Part shown: one piece after another, positions 33,022 through 44,451 of the stretch
Layout of the letters: the number at the start of each line of letters is the position of its first letter
Position numbering within the stretch: the stretch's first letter is position 1
From: Macrosoma leucophasiata
Lineage: Eukaryota; Arthropoda; Insecta; Lepidoptera; Hedylidae
Assembly: GCA_036365455.1 (NCBI GenBank)
Contig: JAWQUS010000016.1
Location: 17,259,001 to 17,323,000 of the forward strand
Reading direction: 5' to 3'
DNA: 64,000 bases
Notes under the pieces: model-generated
The model's database searches: none
Seen by the model: only the letters and a program-made list of their open reading frames with translations
Told to the model about the DNA's origin: nothing
Translations under genes and position numbers: made by a program

Positions 33022-33340
33022 ACCTAATTTCAAGCTTGTAATCCCCGAAGGGGTAGGCAGAGGTAAACGCATGCTTTCAATCATACATGCAAACACCCAC
33101 GATTCGCCGGTTACGTTTTGGCCCATGTAACAGGTGGCAAGCCTATTGCCATCTCCGGGCACATTACCGAACTTCGAGGTACTGGGAAACTTCCAGAAAA
33201 TGGAAAAATCCCAATAGAACCAGAGGTAAAGGATTTTACACGATTATCTCTAATATCTCCGTCCTGGGAATCGAACCTAGGACCCCAGCGTACCCCAGCG
33301 TAGTAATAGTGGCCTACTACCACTAGGCTACTGAGGCAGC
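33022..33340 (-). repeat. tRNA-headed SINE (family G), copy 1
   Basis: Minus-strand head CTGCCTCAGTAGCCTAGTGG (A box) and a B box GGTTCGATTCCC. Flanks share TGATACT. The anticodon-loop region has a small CCCCAGCGTA duplication. Confidence 0.85.
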
Positions 33341-33444
33341 AAATGTGTGATACTAAACTACTATGAACTGATGATAAACTATAGGTTTTACTAAGGGACG
33401 ACACGCTGGATGATTAGAAGATATAATTCTGCGCTTACGCTCAT

Positions 33445-33512
33445 AGCCCCTTCCCACGCTAGGTATAAACCTGTGTCGTGGATGCCGTTGCATATACACA
33501 ACACATACCTAC
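33445..33512 (-). repeat. tRNA-headed SINE (family V), 3' scrap
   Basis: CTAGGTATAAACCTGTGTCG and GTTGCATATACACAACACAT match 59370-59470. Confidence 0.6.
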
Positions 33513-33514
33513 TT

Positions 33515-33735
33515 ACTAACTGCCACCAAATGGTAGAGTTCAGCATTATCGTGTCCCGGTTAGATGGTTATGTATGGCTCCGTAATAACTATCACAGAGA
33601 CATACCACCTAAGGTCTCAGGGATGGAACGCATCCGCATTTTGACCTGTGGTTTTTGTGAAGATGTCTATAGGGTGCAGTCATCACTTAACATCCTTGTG
33701 AACTGCATGCTTATTTGCCATCTTCAATATACAAA
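33515..33735 (+). repeat. family A retroposon, 5'-truncated
   Basis: CTGCCACCAAATGGTAGAGT to TTTGCCATCTTCAATATAC with an A tail. Confidence 0.8.
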
Positions 33736-33851
33736 AAAACTTTAAAATGTGTTTGTTAAAAGTATAAAAGAAATACATTTAAGATCTTTAAAATAAGATC
33801 TTGCATTTGATATGATAAACAACATGCTTTGAACTTAATTTAATAAGAAGT

Positions 33852-34075
33852 TTTTTTTATGTAATGGAAGTGACAAGCAAGCATGCAGTTCACATTGATG
33901 TTAAGTGATGACTGCAGCTCATAGACACTGCCGGAAATTACAGGGCCGTACATTACCACCTGGCCGGAACACGATAGTGCTGAACACATTTAGCGGCAAG
34001 TATATTAGGTAATGCGGTGGCACCTACCCCCGCGAGCTCCATCACTGGAGCTCTACCATCAGTAGAAAGTATTAT
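33852..34075 (-). repeat. family A retroposon
   Basis: TTTATGTAATGGAAGTGACA to GAGCTCTACCATCAGTAG, with an internal deletion of about 60 bp. Confidence 0.83.
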
Positions 34076-34295
34076 TTATCCCCATTTTTTTTCATTTATT
34101 GACTTGATACGTACATACTTATTTGGGTAACTGATTTACATAATAATAATATCACAGTATATTTATTAACACGTTCGTTTTCTTTAGATAGTGATAATAT
34201 ATTTACCTAATTTCTGTTCAATCGGCCAAGTAGATACTTTCAGAGAAAATCGAATGTGACAGATACACACACAGTTCGATAAATGCACGACTAAT

Positions 34296-34690
34296 AGAAA
34301 TAGAAAATATTTTTATTTCGAATAGATCTTTACAGATACTTTCAAAACGTCAAGAAATATAAAATACCTAGAGTGAATAACTATTACATAAAGTAAAGCA
34401 AAATCATATATCAATAGTAAATTAAAAATTAGAATTTAAACTACTTAGTTAAAACATAATAATCACAAAATTTTTCAATTCCTTCAATGATGGTAAATGA
34501 ATAAAAAGAAAAACTTACTCGTCAAGATCAAAGTTATTCACTTAGCAGAGTTCCAAGTGCAGTCACTACTGAGAAGAACTCCGCTACCCACCAAACTCAG
34601 TAAGAGCTCTTTTAAATGAGAGCTTAAATCTAGTACAAATTATCGTGAAAAATCAAATAATGTGAACGTCCATAGCATAGATAACTGATC
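34296..34690 (-). mobile_element. LINE family E 3' end
   Basis: Reverse counterpart of 11985-12398; tail at 34297-34312 (AATAGAAATAGAAAATA). Confidence 0.72.
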
Positions 34691-34839
34691 TTATAATTCC
34701 GTTTCTTGCATGGCACGGAACCCAAAAACTAAATTTTACTTCTCTGTGAAGGAGAGAACTTATAAAATATAAATTGCCTAAAATATTTGCTTAACACCAT
34801 GAAATAAAAAAAAACCCTGCTTATATATCGTCTGTAGAA

Positions 34840-34960
34840 AATACCGCAGCGTGGCGCTGGCAACCGGAAGTGAACGGGAAATGGCCACTAATGGCGGCCG
34901 CACCGGAACTGACGCCATTACAGCGGTAGTGATGCTCAAATAATTACTTTGTGTGTTTGC
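34840..34960. promoter_or_regulatory. GC-rich patch with ETS-like sites
   Basis: Contains CAACCGGAAGTGAACGGG and GCACCGGAACTGACG (CCGGAA cores) next to an ATGGCC. No repeat recognised. May be a promoter; no gene could be attached. Confidence 0.25.
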
Positions 34961-35139
34961 ATTGCAAAAGTGCGTAACAAGGATGATATTTCGTGATTAT
35001 GATTGAGATACATGGTTTATGTATGTATACATCCGCACTTAACTTATAATATGTACAGATATGTATATAGTTAGGTACCTATAATAATTTTATGGTCTAT
35101 GATCTATTTGGGGAAGATGTTGGGCCATAGTAGGTATCT

Positions 35140-35255
35140 CGTACGTATCTTCACGCCATGTCCCTATCGGGGTAGGCAGAGAGTGTAGAGCGTCAGATAT
35201 CCCGGTCCTGACATACCTCTCGTGCCTCATCTACCTTCATCATTATCTTCATATA
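35140..35255 (-). mobile_element. LINE family D 3' end, fragment
   Basis: TCTTCACGCCATGTCCCTAT and GATATCCCGGTCCTGACATA, the reverse of 22500-22600. Confidence 0.68.
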
Positions 35256-35284
35256 TTTTCTTAATTTACTTTGTTTTGATCGCT

Positions 35285-35610
35285 TCAGTAGTCTATTAGT
35301 AGTAAGCTAATACTACTACACTGGGTTCGATTCCAGGATCGGGGGCAATCACAGATAACGGTGTGAAATCCTTTATTTCTAGTTTTATTGGGATTTTTCC
35401 ATTTCCTGGACGCTTCCCTGTACCTCAGAGTTTGGTATTGTGCCCGGCCGGAAGGCAGAGGTATGTATGTATATAAGTATGTAACTTCACGGCAAGTCCC
35501 TTACGGGGTCGGCAGCGAGTGTAGAGCGCTAAATACCATGGTCAGAGGTAAATGCGTTTACCTCTGGCTACGCCTTCGAGGATTTCAGGCGTGACGTTAC
35601 GTACGAAGTT
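35285..35610 (+). repeat. tRNA-headed SINE (family G), copy 2
   Basis: B-box-like GGGTTCGATTCCAGGATCGG near 35325, then the family body (TTATTGGGATTTTTCCATTT) and an end GCGTGACGTTACG, with a microsatellite insertion (GTATGTATGTATATAAG). Confidence 0.72.
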
Positions 35611-35640
35611 ACGTGACGTCACGAACGTTACGTAACGTGA
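35592..35640. repeat. cluster of overlapping ACGT palindromes
   Basis: Nine ACGT words in about 50 bp, including GTGACGTCAC and AACGTTACGTAACGT. It is an expansion of the SINE's GAAGTTACGTTACG end. Confidence 0.8.
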
Positions 35641-35813
35641 TGGAAGGTGGCGCTGTAGAAAAATAATTATAACTGTAAATTATTTCTAAAGTACTTCTAT
35701 TTTCCCTTAATGATATGTAAATAATTACGGTATACATAGTAAGCGATATAGCTGATACTTTTAAAACAGAAGTCTGCTTACAATCGACCCCTTTAAATCT
35801 TTATATATGCATA

Positions 35814-35816
<3 letters not shown>

Positions 35817-35851
<35 letters not shown>
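35817..35851. repeat. (AT)n microsatellite
   Basis: About 17 AT units just before the long-period repeat. Confidence 0.92.
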
Positions 35852-35854
<3 letters not shown>

Positions 35855-35867
35855 AAGTACATATCCA

Positions 35868-37215
35868 TAATAAGCCAGGTAAATCCTCCCCACACTATTG
35901 TTTCCTCGTAACTCTTAGCGCCATAAAAACCGCCGCTGACAATTTTCATCCGTCCCGACTCTCTCAACTTCCTCGAACTTCACCAATAAATCGTGCCGAG
36001 TTCAAGTGAAAAAGACTGCGAGAACCGCGACCTGTAACGAGTTTCAAATTGGAAAATCTACTTATGCAACTTCACGGATTTTCCAATTTGCCCCTATCTC
36101 AATAAATCCATACGTAGTTGGGATTACTAAATAAAGTAATGCTTAATGCCCATTTCGTACTGATACCAATATTTTTTCCCCTATTGTATGTTCATATAAT
36201 AGTAAATTCATTGTGAATTCATGTCGCTCTAAATTTTGTTCAGTATTAAGAGACTAAAACTGCGAGTGCGATATCAAACTAAGGTTAATCCAAAAAATTG
36301 TGATTCATCAACGTAAATGATAAGCGAAGTAAGATATTTTTTTAAACATAAAGTTAAAAATAATATTGACATAAACTAAATCACTTGCGTTGCCGAGAAA
36401 AGTAGATGTCTGCTTACATTAAATTCCTATCCAATATCTTTAATAATATACCTACACGAACATAATAAGTCAGGTAAATCCTCACCACGCTCTTGTTTCC
36501 TCGTAACTCTTGCCGCCACAAATAACCGCCGCTGACAATTTTCATCCGTCCCGACTCTCTCAACTTCCTCGAACTTCACCAATAAATCGTGTCGAGTTCA
36601 AGTGAAAAAGACTGAGAGAACCGCGGCTTGTAACGAGTTTCAAATTGGAAAATCTACTTATGCAACTTCACGGGTTTTTCCAATTTGCTCCTCTCAACAA
36701 ATCCCTACGTTACCTAATTTAGATAACAGAATTACTAAACAAATATCTTGTATCGAAGTTAAGCGGTGATTGTGATGAGTTTCAAATTGAAAAACTAACT
36801 TAAGAAAGTTCACAGTTGAATCCAATTTGTAACAAAACATATATATGATGCCAATCAAAACAGTGTTCCAAACCAACGACAAATTATTATTAAAACAACA
36901 CTTTTATGTAAATTGTATAATAAATAAGGATATTATTCGCAATCGCTTGTAATAATCGTCTCTGATTTTTTTCTAAAATTGATACATACAACAGACTCCT
37001 ATACCCGCATAGATTCTTACAATAAGTCAGGTAAATCGTCACCACACACTATTGTTTCCTCGTAACTCTTGGTGCCATAAATAACCGCCGCTGACAATTT
37101 TCATCCGTCCCGACTCTCCCAACTTACTCGAACTTCACCAATAAATCGTGCCGAGTTCAAGTGAAAAAGACTGAGAGAACCGCGGCTTGTACGACTTTCA
37201 AATTGGAAAATATAC
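35868..37215. repeat. long-period direct repeat, three copies with a hairpin
   Basis: Conserved blocks of about 200-250 bp at 35868-36120, 36457-36712 and 37017-37212, spaced 589 and 560 bp, share TCAGGTAAATCCTC-like, ACCGCCGCTGACAATTTTCA and AATAAATCGTGCCGAGTTCA. Copies 1 and 2 end in a hairpin whose arms are CAAATTGGAAAATC and GATTTTCCAATTTG (12-14 bp, 18-nt loop); copy 3 stops inside it. A partial fourth hairpin lies at 36775-36835. The DNA between blocks does not align well. Unknown family. Confidence 0.85.
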
Positions 37216-37645
37216 TAACCCTCTGCTGCATGAATTATGAAGAAAATTTATAAAAATGATAACTCTTTAGGTTTTATTTTAATTAATGAGCGCTTACAGG
37301 AACTGAAACAAATCTGGGTCCATATATGGTTTCATATGCATTAAAATGAAAAATATTGCATAGGTACATATTATATTATATGGTTTGGTATGCAACGACA
37401 AGGAAAATAGGACATAGGGCATAGAAAAACAATATTTTGATAGAGAGCTAGGAGTTAGACTTCTACAGGAAGTCTTATAAAAATTGCAGATGTCCTTATC
37501 TGCTCTGATTTATAAGAAAATGATAAACAACATTTATATGTAGGTAGGTATATAGCAGAAAAAGTTTCGAAAACTCATTAATTATATCCACTATGAAATT
37601 CAGACACAGGAAATGGGATATTATCAGATAATTGAGATTAGATTA
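37216..37645. other. unassigned DNA
   Basis: AT-rich; no gene or named repeat seen. Confidence 0.4.
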
Positions 37646-37848
37646 TCGATATTTAATATTATAAAGCCGAAGAGTTTGTTTGTTTGCTTGAACGCGCTAA
37701 TCTCAGGAACTACTTGTCCGATTAGAAACATCTTTCAGTGTTAGATAGCCCATTTATCGAGGAAGGCTAACTAATATAACATCACGCTAAGATGAATAGG
37801 AGAGCGTAGGTAACATTGCAACCGCGCGAAGCCGGGGCGGGCCGCTAG
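37646..37848 (+). mobile_element. short Helitron, second lineage
   Basis: TC start at 37646 after A; ends GGGGCGGGCCGCTAG before T. Interior GCCGAAGAGTTTGTTTGTTT and AATCTCAGGAACTACTTGTC belongs to a widespread lepidopteran repeat. Confidence 0.75.
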
Positions 37849-38059
37849 TTTAGAAATACAAATTATGTGATATTACAGATTATGTAAACAATGTTTTTAA
37901 TATGTGTTATTACCTCTAATGCTTTTAATAAATCAATCATGTGTCATTTACTCGAAAAAAATATTGCATCTATCCAACCATAATAAATGGGTTCATATGC
38001 GGTACAGGGTTAAGTTACTTTGCGGTTTTCTCCAATACGCTCTCAACGAATTCATAATA

Positions 38060-39336
38060 GGTTGGGGAAAAAGTCTTTTCGCATTATAGTATGTATGAAC
38101 TTGTAATAAAATCTCTTTGGCTGTAGTATTTGTATCTGGCTGGTTTTGGTATCATTGAAAGTTAACATTTTAAAGAATATAATTCCTAATTCAAATTAGG
38201 CATATGTGTGATTTTCATTTGTTTTTCGTACTGTCAAGATGAGTGAATCTAATAAAGAAATTCGATACATTTTAAAATTTTACTACAAAAAAGGTAAAAA
38301 GGCAACGCAAGCCGCGAAAACAATTTGCGATGTTTATGGACCTAGTGCAGTGTCTGTGAGAGTAGCACAAATTTGGTTTAAGCGTTTTCAATCCAAATTT
38401 TGATGTCAAAGATGCACCTCGCTCTGGTCGCCCTATTACGTATAAAATGTATGCCATTTTTGAAAAAGTGGAGCAAGATCGACATATCAATAGTTACGAC
38501 GTAGCTGAAGAACTGAGAATTGATCACAAAACAGTTTTGGCGCATTTGAAAAAAGCTGGGTACAAAAAAAAGCTCGATATTTGGGTACCTCACGAGCTCA
38601 CTGAAAGAAACCCAATGAACCGTGTACTCATTTGTGATTCTTTATTACGACGTAATGAAACCGAATCATTTTTGAAGAAGCTGATAACTGGTGATGAAAA
38701 GTGGATCACGTACGACAAGAACGTGCGAAAAAGGTCGTGGTCAAAGGCCGGTCAGGCTTCACAGACTGTGGCGAAACCCGGGTTAACTCGCAATAAGGTG
38801 ATGTTGTGTGTGTGGTGGGATTGGAAGGGCATTATTCATTATGAGCTATTACCACCAGGCAGGACTATCGATTCTGAACTCTACTGCGAACAACTGATGA
38901 GATTAAAGCAAGAAGTTGAGAGAAAGCGGCCGGAATTGATCAACAGAAGGGGTGTGGTGTTTCATCATGATAACGCTAGACCTCACACATCTATAGCCAC
39001 TTAGCAAAAATTAAGAGAGTTTGGCTGGGAGGTGTTAATGCATCCGCCGTATATTCCTGACCTTGCACCTTCAGATTTCCACCTGTTTCGGTCTCTTCAG
39101 AATTCTTTATGCAATGTTAGGTTTACATCACGAGAGGACTGCCAAATCCACTTATCGCGGTATTTTGATGAGAAGTCCCAAAATTTTTATAGCAATGGGA
39201 TCATGTCCCTACCTACAAGATGGCAAAAGGATATCGAACAAAATGGTACATACATACTTTAGTTAAATTTAAATAACCTATATTAAAAAATGTTTTGAAT
39301 AATCTTAAAAAATGCGAAGAAACTTTTTCCCCAACC
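38060..39336 (+). mobile_element. mariner transposon copy A, full length (1277 bp)
   Basis: TIRs GGTTGGGGAAAAAGTCTTTT and the inverted GGTTGGGGAAAAAGTTTCTT, with TA target duplication at 38058-38059 and 39337-39338. Complete length for the superfamily. It was the source type for copy B at 30141. It lies close to, and perhaps inside, the long-period repeat, whose TTGGGATTACTAAAT resumes at 39377. Confidence 0.95.
38239..39262 (+). pseudogene. mariner transposase, two disabling changes
   Basis: DNA cut-and-paste transposase, about 341 codons. Starts MSESNKEIRYILKFYYKKGK (helix-turn-helix part), with RIDHKTVLAHLKKAGYKKK in the second DNA-binding helix set. Catalytic positions are visible: GDEKWITYDK, HHDNARPH and PDLAPSDFHLF, giving D,D34D. 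It is broken by a 2-bp loss near 38398 (shift after RFQS) and by a CAG-to-TAG change at 39002-39004. Copy B still has Gln there. All other positions are open, so decay is recent. C-terminus ends NGTYIL. Confidence 0.95.
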
Positions 39337-39651
39337 TAATACATATAATACATACGTAGGTACCTATTTGGGATTACTAAATGTCTTGTGTATGAAAATT
39401 TTAGCAACTGTTTTACTAAATTTTTACTCTTTTGTGTTCATTTATGATACCAATAAATAGTTTAGGGAAGTACTTGGCTCATTAGGCTTATAGTAAAGTT
39501 TTGTATTCCTCACATTTCTTAGCATTTTCCTTTCGGTAGGGTAGATAAAGAAAATTAATAACGGTCAGTCTTAAGGTACCTAACTCTCCTAAGTCATAAA
39601 CTACATTCATCAACCCAAGCAAGGTATCAATATGATCTGGCGGCCTAGAAT

Positions 39652-39940
39652 TAAAATCAGAATCAGAAACTCATTTATTCATTAAGGGTGACAGGCACCT
39701 CTTATGACACGTCAAAAACAAACAAAATAAATTAAAATGAATAACAATTGATATACATGTCAAACAAGATAAAAAATATATGTAAAGTCAAGAATATCAC
39801 TAAGATAAAACTAAATGTCATAAACTAATGTAAAAAGTATATCAATAGAATGTAGTTTTAGGAACTAGTTTTAGGATCTCGAAATGAATGCCATCTGGTC
39901 CAGCAGATTTCCCAACTTTAGCTCTGCATATTTATATTTC
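39652..39940 (-). mobile_element. internally deleted LINE: RT fragment joined to its 3' end
   Basis: 39855-39935 encodes KVGKSAGPDGIHFEILK on the minus strand, the fingers motif of non-LTR reverse transcriptase. It is followed directly by the 3' end also seen at 6812-7022, with (TTCTGA)n tail. Confidence 0.75.
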
Positions 39941-40111
39941 TCTTTACCTATGCCATTGGTCGCAAGCGTATCTTATCTCTCGTCTTTTGTTTGTCAATGG
40001 CATTGTATCTATCTAATGGTGTCAAAAATATTATTGAGTCGCCGTTCACGTTTGAATTTATGTAGTTGTCTACATGCTGCATGTAATATTCATTCCGTTT
40101 TTTTTTTGGCT

Positions 40112-41336
40112 GGAACCTTGAACTGTGCATGTGGTGCTTTTATTTTATTTCATTTTCTTGGTGTATTTTTGAGTTATATTAAATAAAGTTGGTGGCATTT
40201 TGTTTGATATAGGCTTATTACAGTGCTGGTGTATAGTGAAATAGAATAACAGTGCGAAAACACGTTCTTTCGGGTTGCCTCCAAAACTTCATTGTAAATG
40301 TTCTGGTAAAGTAGCCATCGCTTTACCCGAATAACTGACTGTGACTCTGACTGACTGACTGATAATTGACCGACTGACTCTGACTTTTACGCTGCTTATG
40401 ACGAATACGATATATCGTTTAATTTGACACTGGCAATATGCGTAATAGCGATAAAAAAGATATATATTCATTCCCCGATCATGTGAACCATATGCTTGTT
40501 TTCCACCTACATTAGGTACATAAAAATTAACAAAAAATAACAAGTAACACACAACTCGATCTCATTCAAAATTGCTCTCATAAACATGCTCGTGACGCAA
40601 AAATATTAAAGTGCTAATGTGAAATAAGAGTATACAACGGTAGGCACAGATTAAAAAATCATCCAGGATAATAAAGAACTTATCGGCTGTGAGATCTGAC
40701 GCCGGTGCCTAGCGAATGGAAAAAAAAGTAAAAAGGCGGGAATTTGATTCATAATGGCATCAAGTATGGCGGCACTGATTGCGATCTGGGAGGGAGATAA
40801 GAATGGGGTGGCTAGCTTTGTCTTGCTTGATGACTGTTGTAATGTACATTGTGTTAAATAAACAGCTGCTAGGTAATTATTAACATATCTAGCATGTGAT
40901 CATTGTCACATTGTTTAGTTTGTGACTAAGTTGCAGTCAAGAATTATTTATAGGTATGATGGATAGTGCCTGTGCCTACATAGGTAAGTAGTTTTTTTTT
41001 TTATTTATTGGCATCGCTATTATTAGTGTCAAGTAAAACGATATTTTGTATTTGTCATAATGCAGCGTAAAAATAAGAGTCAGATCAGTCAGTCAGTCAG
41101 AGTCACAGTCGAGTTTATTCGAGTAAAGCGATGGCTACTTTACCAGAACATTTATAATGAAGTTTTGAAGGCAACCTGAAAAGCCGTGTTTTCGCACTGT
41201 TATTCTATTTCTCTATACACGGGCACTGTAATAAACCTATATCTAACAAAATGCCATCAATTTTATAATAATAACTCCAAAATACACCAAGAAAATGAAA
41301 TAAAATGAGAGCACCACACGCCTCTTTCAAGGTTCC
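40112..41336. repeat. foldback: 330-bp inverted arms, 556-bp spacer
   Basis: Left arm 40112-40455 and right arm 41012-41336 are inverted copies (shared ATTTTATTTCATTTTCTTGG, AGAATAACAGTGCGAAAACA, AATGTTCTGGTAAAGTAGCC, CTGACTGACTGA). Clear but imperfect identity. The spacer holds GAAAAGGCGGG-like sequence and a 34-codon chance frame. No transposase seen. Confidence 0.85.
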
Positions 41337-41474
41337 CGCGAAAAACCTCTAGGTAAATACTTAGTTTCTCATCATTTTCTCATACAATTTTTTTAAACAA
41401 TTTAAAAAAGGTTAGAACCGTTTAGAATTAGCTTTTTGAAAACATTGATAATTGAAATATTCTTCTTAGATTTT

Positions 41475-41760
41475 TTTTATGTTAGAAAGGTGGCAAACAA
41501 GCATGCAGTTCACATTGATGTTAAGTGATAACTGCAGCCTATAGACACCCACAGAAAGATCAGAGGTCAAAATGCAGATGCGTTGCCACCCCTGCAGACT
41601 TTAGATGTTGTGTCTCTGTGATAGTTATTACGGGGCCATACACTACCATTTAACCAGAACACGATAGTGCTGAACACTACCATTTAGCGGCAGATAGATT
41701 AGGTAATGCGGTGGTGCCTACGCCGTCGAGCTCTTACACTGGAACTCTACCACCAGAAAT
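41475..41760 (-). repeat. family A retroposon, full length
   Basis: TTTTTTATGTTAGAAAGGTG to GGAACTCTACCACCAGAAA. A second minus scrap follows at 41885-41950 (GATGACTGCAGCCTATTGAC), then a (TTGG)n run at 41953. Confidence 0.87.
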
Positions 41761-41959
41761 TTACCGATTTACTTGTGTGCTCGTAAGTAGGTAGTTCAAA
41801 TATATGTTAATCTGTCAGGCCACAAGAAAAATAAGACAATTGATTTCAATTGTGTCTCCGCCAATATTGGCCTCCTGATTCGTGTGAGAATGTGATGACT
41901 GCAGCCTATTGACAATTACCAGAGGTCGAAATGCAGATGGGTTGCCGTTTTGGTTGGTT

Positions 41960-42550
41960 GGTTGGTTGTCCTAGGTACAAAATCAGTACTGTTTATCATA
42001 TCATATGAAAATTTAATACAAGTGGAATGTAAAAGTACAAAATTTACGAAATTTGGAGTAGTTATTATAATATGAGACAACAGATTTCTAAAATTACGAA
42101 ATATACTGTCAGAAAAGTTAACTGAAAAATTGAAATAATTTCACTTTTAGAATCTTTATACAATTTCCAACAACTTTTAGTATGTCAAAGTTACACAAAA
42201 ACGCAGTATTGACGAAGATATTCTAACATTTCACCCAATATTTCACCATTCAATTCACCACCGGTGTCGTACACTCAAATCTCTTTAAATGGGCCGTTTT
42301 GAGTCATTTCACTGCTCGCAACGTTTTGAAACCTTTTATCTTAACAACTATCAATTATTGACTATATGTTTCTAAGAAAAAAATAGTTCAAACCATGATG
42401 AGCTATGATCCAATAATGAATTTGTCTTGAAACGTAGTGTGCTGTGTACTACCAGAGAATATGTAATAATAAAACGTATTCTAGTGGTACTATTTTGTGT
42501 TGTACTCTCCTAAATAAGGACACAAATTTACATTACTTTTGGTTCCATTA
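41960..42550. other. unassigned DNA
   Basis: No gene or repeat recognised apart from the short (TTGG)n at the start and a repeat Q scrap (AGAGAATATGTAATAATA) near 42452. Confidence 0.4.
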
Positions 42551-42555
42551 CTTTT

Positions 42556-42835
42556 CACTGGTGGTAGAGTTCCAGTGTAAGAACACGAGGGCGTAGGCAC
42601 CACCGCATTACCTAATGTATCTGCCGCTAAATGGTAGTGTTCAGCACTATCGTGTCCCGGTTAGATGGTAATGTATGGCCCCAAATAACTATCACAGAGA
42701 CATAATATTTATGGTTTCAGGGGTGGCAACGCATCTGCATTTTGACCTCTGGTCTTTGTGTGAGTGTCTATAGGTTACTTTCATCACTTAACATCAATGT
42801 GAACATACTTGTTCGCCACCTTCATAAAAAAATGT
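42556..42835 (+). repeat. family A retroposon, full length
   Basis: CACTGGTGGTAGAGTTCCAG to TTCGCCACCTTCATAAAAAA. Confidence 0.87.
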
Positions 42836-42899
42836 TTTTTTTAAGACATGGATGCATGCTAACTAGCTCACCGCTGTGGATTTGTGCTTGACAATATTT

Positions 42900-43255
42900 G
42901 AAGCGCGCATGGCCCCGCGGCTGGTGTTGTAGATCATGAGCGATCTAATCGGTTAAGCACTACGGGCGTGGTCGGGTAGTCTCATGGGTGACTGCTAGTG
43001 GCCAATTAAATGCGCGTTTCCATGCTACGGAGGGCACGTCAATCCGTCGGTCCCGGTTGCTTTCGATAGATAGCAGTCGTTAAACCTGGTCGGAGGCCTT
43101 ATGGGCGGATTGAAAACATCTGACAGCGAGTTGGCTACTAACCTACCCACCTCCACCAATCCGCATTAGAGCAGCGTGCTGGAGTAAGCTCCAGGCCTCC
43201 CACCAAAAAGGGGAGTCTTGTGCCCAGCAGTGGGACGGTTGCCGTTATTATTATT
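42900..43255 (+). repeat. 5S-rRNA-headed SINE, copy 4
   Basis: GAAGCGCGCATGGCCCCGCG, GGTTAAGCACTACGGGCGTG, tail (ATT)n. A short ATATTT duplication may flank it. Confidence 0.87.
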
Positions 43256-43852
43256 ATATTTTAAGAGCTCTTCTATAATTTTTATTTCAACAGACGCCAA
43301 TAGTAGGTAGGTACTTCCCGCAATTCTGTTCCTATAGAAATATGATTATATGGTCCCAAAATCACAGAAACAGATTTAACCAAGCATACCAATCAAATCA
43401 TTCCGCAATACGCTTCCAAGAAAAAAGTAAGGAATGGATCAAAGGGTAAAAGCCACGAAATCACTACGCATAAACGAAAAGGGGCGCCAAGTATTCGCAA
43501 TGTTAAAACGTCAATCTGCCCAAATGTTTACCTACTATGCATTCGTAGTGTATATTTCAAGAAACGAATCGAATGTCCGTAGGCATTTGAATACAATACA
43601 AAGTGTAATAAAATAAACTGGCCCCAATAATTTTTATTGTAAAGAGGGCCTTCGAATTATCATTTAGATGGGGTGGGTCACAATATGGCGTGAATTCGGC
43701 GTTGTAACAAAAAAATAGATCGGCAAACGGGCGACAATTGAGTTACGGTTAGGGATGACCTTTGCGGGGAATTGTGGGGATTTGAGTTACTCGTATCATC
43801 ACTTTTTATGCAAGGAATTGGCAATTGGCAAACTATTGTACTGGTTTTTACT

Positions 43853-44425
43853 GGTGGTAGAGTTCCAGTGCATTATTTAATATATCTGCCGCCAAATGGG
43901 AGGTAGTAAACGTAACTTCACGCCTGTAATCCCCGAAGGGGTAGGCAGAGGTAAATGCATGCATTCAATCATACATGCAAACACCCACGACTCGCCGGTT
44001 ACGTTTTGGCCCATGTAACAGGTGGCGAACCTGTTGCCATCTCCGGGCACATTACCAAACTCCGGGGTACTAGGAAACTTCCAGAAAATGGAAAAATCCC
44101 AATAGAAGCAGAGATAAAGGATTTTAAACCGTTATCTCTGATAGTCCCCGACCCGGGAATCGAACCCAGGACCTCCAGCGCAATAGTAGTGGCCTGCTAC
44201 CACTACGCTACTGAGGCAGTTGGGAGGTAGTGTTTAGCGCTATCGTGTTCCGGTTCGATGGTAATGTATGGCGTAATAACTATCACAGAGATTTAACAAC
44301 TTAGGTTTCAGGGGTGGCAACGCGTCTGCATTTTGACCTCTGGCTTTTGTGTAGATGTCTATAGGCTGTTGTCATGTCATCACTTAACATCAATGTGAGC
44401 TGCATGCTTTTTTGCCACTATCCTT
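43853..44425 (+). repeat. family A retroposon interrupted by a SINE
   Basis: Family A halves at 43853-43907 and 44221-44425; the break lies at CCAAATGGGAGGTAGT. Its own promoter-side 40 bp are partly deleted. Confidence 0.87.
43908..44220 (-). repeat. tRNA-headed SINE (family G), copy 3, nested
   Basis: Flanked by an 11-bp duplication TGGGAGGTAGT (43897-43907, 44221-44231). Minus-strand A box TAGCGTAGTGGTAGC and B box GGGTTCGATTCCCGGG are intact. The 313-bp length is complete. Confidence 0.93.
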
Positions 44426-44451
44426 GCAAAAATAAAACAAGCCAGCAAGCT

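Noticed and set aside
35868..37215. CRISPR-like array
   Set aside because: Only three long units with half-kilobase spacing, in an insect genome.
43908..44220. tRNA gene near 44150-44220
   Set aside because: It is the head of a 313-bp SINE with target duplications.
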